From an uncultured Limosilactobacillus sp. (GTDB lineage: Bacteria > Bacillota > Bacilli > Lactobacillales > Lactobacillaceae), in NCBI GenBank assembly GCA_944327195.1, contig CALVGV010000022.1:1-39675 (forward strand): DNA of 39,675 bases, read 5' to 3'. Positions 1 through 7,152 of this stretch are shown one piece after another. Made by a program: the position numbers and the translations under genes. How positions within the stretch are numbered: the first letter of the stretch is position 1; the number at the start of each line of letters is the position of its first letter. Below the pieces are notes generated by a model. The model was given only the letters and a program-made list of their open reading frames with translations, made no database searches and was not told the DNA's origin.

Positions 1-12
1 ACTCATAGAAAA

Positions 13-69
13 ATCCCTCCATGATGACGTAGAAATGAGTTTTCATTCCTTCGTCCACCATAGAGGGAT
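13..69. repeat. Long imperfect inverted repeat (nested hairpin) at the left edge
   Basis: The outer arms ATCCCTC (13-19) and GAGGGAT (63-69) pair perfectly. Inside them ATG/CAT, GACG/CGTC and AATGA/TCATT pair in nested order, separated by small symmetric bulges. No reading frame is supported here. It could be part of the 3' end of an upstream gene, a small mobile palindrome or a structured RNA. Without the sequence to the left I cannot choose. Confidence 0.5.
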
Positions 70-80
70 CATAGCAGCGT

Positions 81-110
81 GGAGCCTTGCTCCCGGCCGC
101 TTTTTTTGCC
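81..110 (+). terminator. Possible intrinsic terminator of a gene left of the window
   Basis: A short hairpin GGAGC-ctt-GCTCC is followed after a few bases by a run of seven T. The stem is only five perfect pairs and the T-run is offset from it, so this is a weak call. It would end transcription coming from upstream before coiA. Confidence 0.3.
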
Positions 111-157
111 TTTCCGGGAAATTTTCTCCTTATCCACAGGGTAAATTTTGGCCAATT

Positions 158-165
158 TACGTATA
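158..165 (+). promoter_or_regulatory. Possible competence-type promoter box upstream of coiA
   Basis: TACGTATA at this position differs by one base from the streptococcal ComX (cin-box) core TACGAATA. Transcription starting about 7-10 bases downstream would still include the SD sequence AGGGGGTG (175-182) of the preferred coiA start. Seen: the octamer and its spacing. Inferred: control by a ComX/SigH-type sigma factor. Confidence 0.35.
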
Positions 166-188
166 TATAAGGGTAGGGGGTGAAAAAG

Positions 189-1259
189 TTGAAACAAGCA
201 CTCGATTCCACCGGCCGGCTGGTTGCCGCCAGCCAGGCCCGGGGCGGGCAGGACTATCACTGCCCGGATTGCGGCCGGGCCGTCCGCCTGTGCCGGGGCA
301 AGCAAAAGGGGGCCTACTTTGCCCATTGCCGGGGGGGCACCGCCCTTCCCGGCGAAACCGCTCTTCACCAGCGAGGCAAGCAGCAGTTGGCGGCCTGGGC
401 GCACTCGCGGGGCTGGCAACCGCGCCTCGAGGTCTACCTGCCAGCCATTCAACAGCGGGCCGATCTGCTGGTCACGATCAGGGGCCGCCAGGTGGCGCTC
501 GAATTTCAGTGCAGCGGCCTCAGTTGCCAGCGGCTGGCCGCCCGCAACGCCGGCTACCGCCAGCTGGGGATCCACCCGGTCTGGCTGCTGGGGCCGGCCT
601 ACCGCCGTTCCCTCCGGGCCGCCAAGCGGGCCCAGTTCACCCAGTTACGCGGGGGCCGGCCGGTGCTGTTGTACTGGCAGGTTGAGACCGGGCGGCTCCT
701 GGTGGAGGAGGGGCGGATCGCCGCCCAGGCGCAGCCGGTGGTCGGCGACAGCCTCCGCCAACTCGCGCGGCTGCGCTTCGGCCTTTCGCAAACCGCCGCC
801 GGCCGTCGCCTGCAAACCCGCCTCTACCAGGCCGGCAAGGCGGCGGCCACCTGCCCGCTGGTTGCCCACTGCCGGGAAAGCGACTGGCCGCTCGTTGCCG
901 GTCCCCTCTTTTACTGGCACCTCAACCAGTTGCTTTGGCTGACCACGGTAGCGCCGGGGCACCGCTGGTCCGGGGCGGCCTGGGAGGCGGCGGTGAGCGC
1001 GCAGACGCCCTGGCTGCCCTTGCCCTGCCTGCAGGCCGCCCAGGTGACCAACCTGCGTCGCCAGCTGATTGCCGCCTGGACGAGCGAGCTGGTTGCCGCC
1101 GGCATCCTGGCGCGCCAGCCCGCCGGGGTTTGTCTCCGCCAGGCGCCGGTTTGGTTTCCCGACCTGGTCAGCAAGCAGGCGGCCCTCCAGCGGCTGCAGG
1201 GCAAAAAAGCGGGGTGGTCCGCCGAAGCGAACCACCCCGCAGGGGAGGAGCCGGATTAG
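189..1259 (+). CDS. coiA: Competence protein CoiA
   Basis: CoiA is a competence-induced protein needed for recombination of incoming single-stranded DNA during transformation. The protein has the family layout: an N-terminal zinc-binding segment with Cys25-x-x-Cys28 and a later FAHC motif, then a nuclease-like PD-(D/E)xK core with RAD (Asp92) and LEFQC (Glu105, Gln107), and a poorly conserved helical C-terminus. I prefer the TTG start at 189 over GTG at 180. It has an SD AGGGGGTG ending six bases upstream and gives the usual family start M-x-x-A-L-D. For the GTG the same bases overlap the start codon. Length 356 aa is normal. The stop abuts the stop of the convergent spxH with no gap, and the last codons contain the spxH terminator hairpin. 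Function in this strain is inferred from the family. Confidence 0.88.
   Translation: MKQALDSTGRLVAASQARGGQDYHCPDCGRAVRLCRGKQKGAYFAHCRGGTALPGETALHQRGKQQLAAWAHSRGWQPRLEVYLPAIQQRADLLVTIRGRQVALEFQCSGLSCQRLAARNAGYRQLGIHPVWLLGPAYRRSLRAAKRAQFTQLRGGRPVLLYWQVETGRLLVEEGRIAAQAQPVVGDSLRQLARLRFGLSQTAAGRRLQTRLYQAGKAAATCPLVAHCRESDWPLVAGPLFYWHLNQLLWLTTVAPGHRWSGAAWEAAVSAQTPWLPLPCLQAAQVTNLRRQLIAAWTSELVAAGILARQPAGVCLRQAPVWFPDLVSKQAALQRLQGKKAGWSAEANHPAGEEPD
1203..1240 (-). terminator. Intrinsic terminator of spxH, inside the 3' end of coiA
   Basis: Arms GCGGGGTGGT (1209-1218) and ACCACCCCGC (1231-1240) form a perfect 10-bp stem. On the minus strand it is followed by six T (plus-strand A-run 1203-1208). It is read after the spxH stop at 1260 and lies completely within the coiA coding sequence. 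Confidence 0.85.
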
Positions 1260-1901
1260 TTAGTCGTTGCTGGCCGTGATGATCTTGAAGCGGCGGCGGT
1301 TGTTGCCGAAGGTGGCCGCCAGGTCCTGGGGGGAGTCGATCGCCTTGAGGGTCCCGTTATCGAGGAATTCGCACAGCGAGGCGTAGTCGAAGTCGGGGAT
1401 CAGGATCCCGTAGTCCGGGCCACTGGTGTCGAAGACCACCGCCGAGGCAGTTTGGGTGACGCCGAGTTCGTTGGCCATCTTCTGATCGGCGGAGAAGGCC
1501 TGCTTGGCCAGCGGCGATTCCCGGTCGGCCAAGAACATTTCCAAATCCAGGCCGGCCTTGGCGGCAACCTCCTTGATCAGGGCCAGCGAGTAGGGGCGCT
1601 GGTGCTTGATCAGCTCGCCCTGGAGGTAGAGCAGGTAGCGCCGCCCCCGCTTGCCCCCCTGGAAGAGGGCCGCCTTGTAGTCGAGGCTCACCTGGTAGAG
1701 GAGGTGGGAAACCCGTTGCCGCTGGCGGCAGTCGAGCTGGTAGCGGGTGAGGGTGTCCTCGATCGTCTGCATTGTAATCAGGGGAACAAACTGGTAGTTG
1801 AGCTTGGTGGCCTGCAGGTCCCGATCGATCCGCAGGACGTCCTGTTCGCAGTGGTAGCACTGCATTCCCAAGGGGTTTACAAAGAGGTGAATTTCGAGCA
1901 C
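1260..1901 (-). CDS. spxH: ClpXP adaptor SpxH (YjbH), DsbA/thioredoxin-fold family
   Basis: SpxH/YjbH proteins bind the regulator Spx and deliver it to ClpXP for degradation, so they set the thiol-stress response. The N-terminus has a beta strand with NPLG followed by Cys15-Tyr-His-Cys18, the redox CxxC pair of the DsbA-like fold; the rest is the usual helical insertion domain. The GTG start at 1901 is chosen because GGAGGAG (1908-1914) lies six bases upstream. A TTG at 1916 would sit in the SD itself. The 213-aa length fits the family. It is monocistronic, divergent from relQ and convergent with coiA. In many lactobacilli a CYTH-domain gene lies between this gene and relQ; it is absent here. 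Confidence 0.88.
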   Translation of the reverse strand: MLEIHLFVNPLGMQCYHCEQDVLRIDRDLQATKLNYQFVPLITMQTIEDTLTRYQLDCRQRQRVSHLLYQVSLDYKAALFQGGKRGRRYLLYLQGELIKHQRPYSLALIKEVAAKAGLDLEMFLADRESPLAKQAFSADQKMANELGVTQTASAVVFDTSGPDYGILIPDFDYASLCEFLDNGTLKAIDSPQDLAATFGNNRRRFKIITASND

Positions 1902-1953
1902 GGCCGGCTCCTCCAATCGTCAGCTTTTTTCCGGAATCCCGGTTTCTGTTGTT

Positions 1954-1982
1954 ATTTTGGCAAAGGGGGGCCGGTTTGTAAA
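1954..1982 (-). promoter_or_regulatory. Promoter of spxH
   Basis: Read on the minus strand, TTTACA (1977-1982) and CAAAAT (1954-1959) are separated by 17 bases and point at the spxH start at 1901. The -10 matches consensus at four of six bases. Confidence 0.5.
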
Positions 1983-2013
1983 GTAATTCGTCCCGGCCGC
2001 CGACCGGAAGCGG

Positions 2014-2042
2014 TTGGCCGGATTTTCCCCCCTAACTATGAT
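2014..2042 (+). promoter_or_regulatory. Promoter of the relQ-nadK-rluD operon
   Basis: TTGGCC (2014-2019) and TATGAT (2037-2042) are separated by 17 bases. The relQ start follows about 70 bases downstream. The divergent spxH promoter lies about 30 bases away on the other strand. Confidence 0.6.
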
Positions 2043-2112
2043 AAAATGAATGCTAGTGACTAAGTCCGGCCGTGCTTGACGGGCGCGATTCGGAAGCAAG
2101 GGAGCGAGAGTA

Positions 2113-2778
2113 ATGGTTGAAAATTGGCAACACTTTTTACTGCCTTACCAGCAGGCGGTTAATGAATTAAAGGTCAAGCTCCGCGGAATGCGCAAGCAGT
2201 TTGAGGACCAGGCCCAGCACTCACCGATCGAGTTTGTGACCGGCCGGGTCAAGCCGGTTGACAGCATCCAGGAAAAGATGGTTCGCCGCCACGTTCAGGC
2301 CGACCGCCTCGAGCAGGACATGCAAGACATCGCCGGCCTGCGGATCATGTGCCAGTTCGTCGAGGACATCTACGTCGTCGTCGATCTCCTGCGCCAGCGC
2401 AGCGACATGACGATCCTCGAGGAGCGCGACTACGTGACCAACTTCAAGCCCAGCGGCTACCGGTCCTACCACATCGTCATCGAGTACCCGGTTCAGCTGA
2501 CGACTGGCGAGAAGCGGATCCTGGCCGAAATCCAGATTCGCACTTTGGCAATGAACTTCTGGGCAACGATCGAGCACTCCTTGAACTACAAGTACGGCGG
2601 CACCTTCCCGGCCGACGTCAAGGACCGTCTCCAGCGGGCCGCCAGCGCCGCCTTCAAGCTCGACCAGGAAATGTCGGAGATCCGCGAAGAAATTCAGGAG
2701 GCACAAACGATCTTCTCCTACAACCGCCAACCAAAACCGACCACAAAGGAGGACGACGATGAAAGTCGCGATTTATAG
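2113..2778 (+). CDS. relQ: Small alarmone synthetase RelQ (GTP pyrophosphokinase YjbM)
   Basis: RelQ transfers pyrophosphate from ATP to GDP or GTP to make (p)ppGpp in the cytoplasm, without the hydrolase, TGS and ACT domains of long Rel. The 221-aa protein carries the RelA/SpoT synthetase signatures in order: [22 protein letters not shown], the [11 protein letters not shown] segment and EIQIRT followed by [12 protein letters not shown]. The C-terminal helix is charged, as expected for the tetramerising tail. The stop lies 20 bases inside nadK, so the two are translationally coupled. The link of alarmone and NAD(P) metabolism through relQ-nadK-rluD gene order is typical of Firmicutes. Confidence 0.93.
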   Translation: MVENWQHFLLPYQQAVNELKVKLRGMRKQFEDQAQHSPIEFVTGRVKPVDSIQEKMVRRHVQADRLEQDMQDIAGLRIMCQFVEDIYVVVDLLRQRSDMTILEERDYVTNFKPSGYRSYHIVIEYPVQLTTGEKRILAEIQIRTLAMNFWATIEHSLNYKYGGTFPADVKDRLQRAASAAFKLDQEMSEIREEIQEAQTIFSYNRQPKPTTKEDDDESRDL

Positions 2779-3565
2779 TTCCACCACCCAGGAATCGCAA
2801 CGGCTCAAGCGGATGATTATCCAGGGGCTGGAGCAAAACCAGATTGAATACGACGAGGAGCACCCGACGGTGGTGATCTCGATTGGGGGCGACGGCACCC
2901 TCTTGTCGGCCTTCAACCACTACCAGGACCAGCTTGATTCGATTCGCTTCGTCGGCATGCACACTGGCCACCTCGGCTTCTACACCGACTGGCGGACCTT
3001 TGAGGTCTTCGACTTGATCGAGAGCCTCAAGAACGACAGCGGCCAGTCGGTTTCCTACCCGCTCCTCAACGTCGACGCTAAGTTCTCCGACGGCACCAAG
3101 AAGCACTTTGTGGCCCTCAACGAGTCGACCATCCGCGACATGGTCAAGACGATGGTCTGCGACGTCTACATCAACGCCGAGCTCTTCGAACGCTTCCGCG
3201 GCGACGGCCTCTGCATTTCCACCCCGACCGGGTCGACGGCCTACAACAAGTCGGTCGGCGGGGCGATCATGGACCCCAAGATCGTCGGCTTCCAGTTGGG
3301 GGAAATGGCTTCGCTCAACAACCGGGTCTTCCGGACGTTGGGCTCGCCGATCATCTTCGGCGCCGACGCTGTCTTGACCTTGCGGTTGAACGACGACTCG
3401 ACGGCGGTTCTCTCCTGCGACCGCACCCAGCTGATGCTCGGCAACACCCGCCACCTGATGGAGTTGACCTACTCGGTGGCCAAGCAGCAGATCAAGTTCG
3501 CCAAGTTCCGCCACACCAACTTCTGGCTGCGGGTTAAGGACTCCTTCATCGGGGGCGAATCATGA
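2759..3565 (+). CDS. nadK: NAD kinase
   Basis: The enzyme phosphorylates NAD to NADP and is the only source of NADP in most bacteria. The 268-aa protein has the diagnostic GGDGT motif near residues 43-47, the NES motif (ALNEST) and the glycine-rich segment [14 protein letters not shown] used for nucleotide binding. An SD (AAAGGAGG) lies inside the end of relQ just ahead of the ATG. Its last bases overlap the start of the pseudouridine synthase gene (ATGA). Length and motifs are complete. Confidence 0.95.
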   Translation: MKVAIYSSTTQESQRLKRMIIQGLEQNQIEYDEEHPTVVISIGGDGTLLSAFNHYQDQLDSIRFVGMHTGHLGFYTDWRTFEVFDLIESLKNDSGQSVSYPLLNVDAKFSDGTKKHFVALNESTIRDMVKTMVCDVYINAELFERFRGDGLCISTPTGSTAYNKSVGGAIMDPKIVGFQLGEMASLNNRVFRTLGSPIIFGADAVLTLRLNDDSTAVLSCDRTQLMLGNTRHLMELTYSVAKQQIKFAKFRHTNFWLRVKDSFIGGES

Positions 3566-4470
3566 TCTTTTCCTGGACCCTGGCCGCCGACCAGCCGCGC
3601 AAGCTCCGTTCGGCCCTCAAGGGGAGGGGGGTGACCTCGTCTCTGATCAAGGTGGCGATCTTTCACGGCGGCCGCCTTTTGATCGACGGCCAGGCCGCCT
3701 GGGCGATCGACCAGGTCGAACCCGGCCAGACCTTCGGCATCGACCTGCCCCCCGAGCAGGCCAACGACCAGGTCGACCCCTGCGACCTGCCCTTTACGAT
3801 TGCCTACGAGGACGCCGACTTCCTGGTGATCAACAAGGCGGCCGGGGTGGCGACCGTTCCGGCCCACAACGTCCCGGTCCAGGACAGCCTGGTCAACCGG
3901 GTCAAGGCCTACTACCTGCGCCAGGGCTACGAGAACCAGGTCACCCACGTGGCCACCCGGCTGGACCGCGACACCAGTGGACTGGTGATCTTTCCCAAGC
4001 ACCGCTTCGCCCACGCCGTCTTGGACCGCCAACTGAAGGCCCACCAGGTCTTCAAGCAGTACCAGGCGATCGTCGGCGGGCCGGTGGCCGCCCACGGCTA
4101 CCTCGACGCCCCGATCCAGCGCGACCCGAACTCCTTCGTCAAGCGCCAGGTGGGGCCGGGCAAGGCGGCGGTGACCGAGTACTGGCGCCAGCAGGAAGGG
4201 CCAGCCGCCAGCCTGGTGAAGATTCAGCTCCACACCGGCCGCACCCACCAGATCCGGGTCCACTTCGCCTGGCGGGGGACGCCGCTCTTTGGCGACGCGA
4301 TGTACGGCGGCGACTGCACTTCCTTGCAACGCCAGGCCCTCCACTGCCAGCGGGTCCGCTTTTATTCGCCCTTCCTGGGCAAGGCAATCACGGTCACTGC
4401 CCCCCTGCCTGAGGACATGCGGCTTCTCGAGGCGGCCCTGGGCTGGGACGAAAAAAACGGCCGGGAATAA
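3562..4470 (+). CDS. RluD/RluA-family pseudouridine synthase
   Basis: The protein isomerises uridine to pseudouridine in RNA, probably 23S rRNA; the exact target cannot be read from the sequence. The catalytic motif [12 protein letters not shown] places the active aspartate at about residue 135. Further family blocks are the [17 protein letters not shown] segment ([12 protein letters not shown]) and LFGDAMYGG. The first 60 residues look like a degenerate S4-type RNA-binding domain. It starts on the nadK stop (ATGA overlap) and ends in a hairpin terminator. This is the third gene of the relQ operon, the position of Bacillus yjbO. Confidence 0.9.
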   Translation: MIFSWTLAADQPRKLRSALKGRGVTSSLIKVAIFHGGRLLIDGQAAWAIDQVEPGQTFGIDLPPEQANDQVDPCDLPFTIAYEDADFLVINKAAGVATVPAHNVPVQDSLVNRVKAYYLRQGYENQVTHVATRLDRDTSGLVIFPKHRFAHAVLDRQLKAHQVFKQYQAIVGGPVAAHGYLDAPIQRDPNSFVKRQVGPGKAAVTEYWRQQEGPAASLVKIQLHTGRTHQIRVHFAWRGTPLFGDAMYGGDCTSLQRQALHCQRVRFYSPFLGKAITVTAPLPEDMRLLEAALGWDEKNGRE

Positions 4471-4487
4471 TTCCCAGCCGTTTTCAA
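4451..4487. terminator. Bidirectional terminator between rluD-like gene and lactonase gene
   Basis: Arms AAAACGGC and GCCGTTTT with inner GGGAA/TTCCC form a hairpin that overlaps the stop codon at 4468-4470. It has T-rich ends in both reading directions, so it can end both convergent transcripts. Confidence 0.85.
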
Positions 4488-4498
4488 ATTGGAATGAC

Positions 4499-5521
4499 CT
4501 ACCACTGCTTGACGCAGACCGGTTCCGGGCAGGCAACGTCCTTTTGCAAAAGGGTCAGCTTGCCGGAGGCGGCATCCCGCTTGTAGAGGGTCAGGTTATC
4601 GCTGTTTTGGTTGGAGGCAACCAGGTAGCCTTCGTCCTTTGAGAGGTCGAAGTCCCGCGGGAAGTCCCCCTCGGTGCTGATCGACTGGACGTGCTTTACC
4701 GTGCCGTCGGCCTGAACGGCGAAGACGGCGATTGTGTTTTCCCCCCGGTTGGAGGTGTAGATGAACTTGCCGTCCGTTGTCAGGTGAATGGCGGCCGCCC
4801 CGTTGTGGGCCGTCCAGTCGGCCGGAATCGTCTTGATCGTTTGGACGTGGCTGAAGCTGCCGGACTTGGCGTCGTACTTGAGCACCTCCAGCTGGCTGGA
4901 GAGTTCGCCCAGCAGGTAGGCAAACTTGCCGTCGGTTGAGAAGGTCAGGTGGCGGGAACCGAAGCCGGCCTCGGATTGGTAGCGCGACTTGGCGGCCAGC
5001 TTGCCGTCCTCGGTCAGGTCGTAAACCACGACCAGGTCCATCCCGAGGTCGCAAACGACCAGCCGGTGGTCCGGCGTTAGGTCAGCGAAGTGGGGGTGGG
5101 GACCGTCTTGTTCCGGCTGCGGGCCGGTGGCCCCTTCGTGGGTGACCGAGTCGGTCTTGGTCAGCTTGCCATCGGCGCCCAGCTTGTAGACGTCGATCAC
5201 CGCCGTGTGGTAATTGGCCACGAAGAGCAGTTGGTAGTCGGCGTCGTAGCCCACGTAGGCCGGTGGGGAGCCGGCGCCGAGCGCCTTGTCGAGCAGGGTG
5301 GCGTGGTCGCCGTCAATTGCGTAGGTGGCAATCCCGCCCCGGTCGCCTTCCTGGCGCACGGCGAAGACTTGCTTGCCGTTGGTTTGCAGGTAGGACGGCT
5401 TTTCGGAGTCGGCCACCAGCCAGGTGGCAGATAAGCGTTCCGTTTGGGTATCGAGGGTAACACCGTAAATCCCCTTGCTGGACTTCTTGGTGTACGTCCC
5501 CATCATAAACTTTTCCGTCAA
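4499..5521 (-). CDS. Lactonase family protein (6-phosphogluconolactonase, YkgB/Pgl beta-propeller type)
   Basis: Members of this seven-bladed beta-propeller family hydrolyse 6-phosphogluconolactone in the oxidative pentose phosphate pathway. The 340-aa product shows the repeated blade signatures (for example GTYTKKSSKGIY at the start, TSNRGENTIAVF and VASNQNSDNLTLY near the end) and the His-containing stretch PHPHFADLTPD. The TTG start has AAGGAGG eight bases upstream. The gene is monocistronic and convergent with the pseudouridine synthase gene. Substrate is inferred from the family; other lactonases are possible. Confidence 0.85.
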   Translation of the reverse strand: MTEKFMMGTYTKKSSKGIYGVTLDTQTERLSATWLVADSEKPSYLQTNGKQVFAVRQEGDRGGIATYAIDGDHATLLDKALGAGSPPAYVGYDADYQLLFVANYHTAVIDVYKLGADGKLTKTDSVTHEGATGPQPEQDGPHPHFADLTPDHRLVVCDLGMDLVVVYDLTEDGKLAAKSRYQSEAGFGSRHLTFSTDGKFAYLLGELSSQLEVLKYDAKSGSFSHVQTIKTIPADWTAHNGAAAIHLTTDGKFIYTSNRGENTIAVFAVQADGTVKHVQSISTEGDFPRDFDLSKDEGYLVASNQNSDNLTLYKRDAASGKLTLLQKDVACPEPVCVKQW

Positions 5522-5553
5522 GTGTAGGACCTCCTTAATCTGTTACCTTCCTA

Positions 5554-5562
5554 TCATAGCAC
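5554..5562 (-). promoter_or_regulatory. Extended -10 promoter of the lactonase gene
   Basis: On the minus strand TGCTATGAT gives a TATGAT hexamer (plus positions 5554-5559) preceded by the TGn extension. No convincing -35 is visible, which is common for extended -10 promoters. The transcript would begin just upstream of the AAGGAGG site. Confidence 0.5.
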
Positions 5563-5592
5563 AGAAAACCGGTTTCGCTAGCCGGACGAGAA

Positions 5593-6477
5593 ATGAGGCA
5601 TTATAAATTGAAGAAACGTGAACTGGCGGCCCGCTGGGTGGCCGCCCACCAGTCGTTATTGGCCTGCCCGATTTGCCAGGCCGGCTTTGAAGCGGTCACC
5701 GACCAGGGGCTCCGCTGCGCCAACGGGCACCAGTGGGACTTCAACCGGGCTGGCTCGGTCCACTTCTTGACCGGAGCCAGCAGCGAGAACGCCTACGACC
5801 GCGAGATGCTGGCCGCCCGCCGACGGGTCCTGGCCGCCGGCCTCTTTGACTCGATCATCGCCGCCGTCGCCAAGGAGCTGCCGGCCGCGCCCCAGCGGAT
5901 CATCGACGTCGGTACCGGGGAGGGGACCCCGCTGGCCCGGCTCAACCAGGTCCGCGGCGAAATCGACACCCTGACCGGCTTTGACATCTCCAAGGTCGGT
6001 GTCCAGCTGGCCACCCAGCTGGCCCCGGACCAGCTCTTCTTCTCGGTGGCCGACCTGCGCCACCTGCCCTTTGCGACCGCCAGCTGGGACCTGGTGCTGG
6101 AGCTCTTCTCGCCGGCCGACTACGCCGAGTTCGACCGGGTGCTGGCTCCCGGCGGCCGGCTGATCAAGGTGGTGCCGACCGGCGACTACCTGCGTGAGCT
6201 GCGCGCCCTCCTCTACCCGGCCGGGGATGCCCACCGTCACTACGATAACCACCTGGTCAAGGAGCGCTTCCTGGCCCGTTTCCCGGGGGCCCGGGTGGTG
6301 CCGGTCCGGGCCGCCTTTGCCCTCCCGGCCGCCTTGCGGGCCGACCTGGTGGCGATGTCGCCTCTGCATTGGGGCCAGGCGGCGATGGAACCGAACGCGG
6401 CCGGCCTGGCTTCGCTTTCGACGGTCACGTTGGCGGTCGAATTGCTAATTGCAGAAAAATCGGCCGGGAATTATTGA
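5593..6477 (+). CDS. RlmA-type 23S rRNA (guanine-N1-) methyltransferase
   Basis: The family methylates a guanine in 23S rRNA helix 35 (G745 in RlmA-I, G748 in RlmA-II) using S-adenosylmethionine. The sequence has the N-terminal zinc ribbon Cys-Pro-Ile-Cys (residues 25-28) and CANGH (Cys42, His46), then the SAM-binding motif IIDVGTGEGTPL and a class I methyltransferase core to residue 294. The ATG at 5593 has only a weak SD. A TTG at 5608, with GAGG eight bases upstream, would give a start MKKRELAARW closer to relatives, so the true start may be 15 bases later. Whether it is the type I or II enzyme is not clear. Confidence 0.82.
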   Translation: MRHYKLKKRELAARWVAAHQSLLACPICQAGFEAVTDQGLRCANGHQWDFNRAGSVHFLTGASSENAYDREMLAARRRVLAAGLFDSIIAAVAKELPAAPQRIIDVGTGEGTPLARLNQVRGEIDTLTGFDISKVGVQLATQLAPDQLFFSVADLRHLPFATASWDLVLELFSPADYAEFDRVLAPGGRLIKVVPTGDYLRELRALLYPAGDAHRHYDNHLVKERFLARFPGARVVPVRAAFALPAALRADLVAMSPLHWGQAAMEPNAAGLASLSTVTLAVELLIAEKSAGNY

Positions 6478-6501
6478 AATCTTAACTGATTGTGCTAGAA
6501 T
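6474..6501 (+). promoter_or_regulatory. Promoter of the trmL leader
   Basis: TTGAAA (6474-6479) and TAGAAT (6496-6501) are 16 bases apart, and the -10 has a TGC extension. The -35 overlaps the stop codon of the upstream methyltransferase gene. Transcription would start near 6508, giving a leader of about 125 bases before trmL. Confidence 0.7.
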
Positions 6502-6507
6502 AATTGT

Positions 6508-6614
6508 CAGAAATCGTTTAGCAAGTGACATCGATCGGCGTCGTTGGTGCTTGCTAAAGAGCACTTCACTAAAGCAGCGTTTCGCCGTGCCCACACCGAG
6601 ACCCTGCTTTTTTT
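6508..6614 (+). ncRNA. Candidate structured leader or small RNA ending in a terminator, upstream of trmL
   Basis: The perfect arms TTTAGCAAG (6517-6525) and CTTGCTAAA (6550-6558) form a 9-bp stem. Parts of both arms can pair elsewhere: GTGCT (6547-6551) with AGCAC (6560-6564), and AGTGA (6524-6528) with TCACT (6566-6570). The leader ends in an intrinsic terminator (6573-6614) before the trmL SD. Either trmL is controlled by attenuation or a small RNA is made from its own promoter. I do not recognise a known riboswitch or T-box here: no T-box motif is present. Confidence 0.45.
6573..6614 (+). terminator. Intrinsic terminator in the trmL leader
   Basis: AGCAG at 6573-6577 pairs with CTGCT at 6604-6608. 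The inner part GTTTCG/CGAGAC and GTG/CAC also pairs, giving about 14 pairs with a few mismatches. A run of seven T follows. It lies 20 bases ahead of the trmL start codon. Confidence 0.7.
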
Positions 6615-6633
6615 GTTTATTAAAGGAGAACAA

Positions 6634-7140
6634 ATGACCAACCACATCGTACTTTTTGAACCTCTTTTCCCGGCCAACACCGGCAACATTGCCCGCACCT
6701 GCACCGGCACCAACACCGTCCTGCACCTGATCAAGCCGCTGGGCTTTGCCACCGACGACAAGCACCTTAAGCGGGCCGGCCTCGATTACTGGGACAAGGT
6801 GAAGGTGGTTTACCACGACGACCTGCCGGCCTTCATGGCTAGCATCGACCCCAGCCAGCTCTATTTGGTGTCCAAGTTCGCCAACCGCGACTACAGCCAG
6901 GTTGACTACACCACCCCGGGGGACCACTACTTCCTCTTTGGTAAGGAAACGACCGGCCTGCCGGAACCCTTCATGCGCAAGTACCCGGAAAAGGCGATCC
7001 GGATTCCGCAAAACGACGAGAACATTCGCGCCCTCAACCTGTCCAACAGCGCGGCAATCGTCATCTACGAGGCCCTGCGCCAACAGGCCTTCCCGCACCT
7101 GAGCCGGGTGCACCACTACGACCACGATAAACTGAAGTAA
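6634..7140 (+). CDS. trmL: tRNA (cytidine/uridine-34 2'-O-)-methyltransferase TrmL
   Basis: TrmL methylates the ribose of the wobble nucleotide of certain tRNA-Leu isoacceptors. The 168-aa product is a compact SPOUT (knotted) methyltransferase. It has the N-terminal LFEPLFPANTGNIART block, the FGKETTGLP loop and the C-terminal SAM-binding knot IRIPQNDENIRALNLSNS. The ATG at 6634 follows AAAGGAG at good distance. The frame is open further upstream, but that part overlaps the terminator and is not conserved. ftsK follows 12 bases later, probably in the same transcript. Confidence 0.9.
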   Translation: MTNHIVLFEPLFPANTGNIARTCTGTNTVLHLIKPLGFATDDKHLKRAGLDYWDKVKVVYHDDLPAFMASIDPSQLYLVSKFANRDYSQVDYTTPGDHYFLFGKETTGLPEPFMRKYPEKAIRIPQNDENIRALNLSNSAAIVIYEALRQQAFPHLSRVHHYDHDKLK

Positions 7141-7152
7141 AGGGGCGAGACG

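Noticed and set aside
6544-6633. N-terminal extension of trmL
   Set aside because: It would translate through the terminator hairpin. TrmL family proteins begin at the ATG at 6634, which has AAAGGAG upstream.
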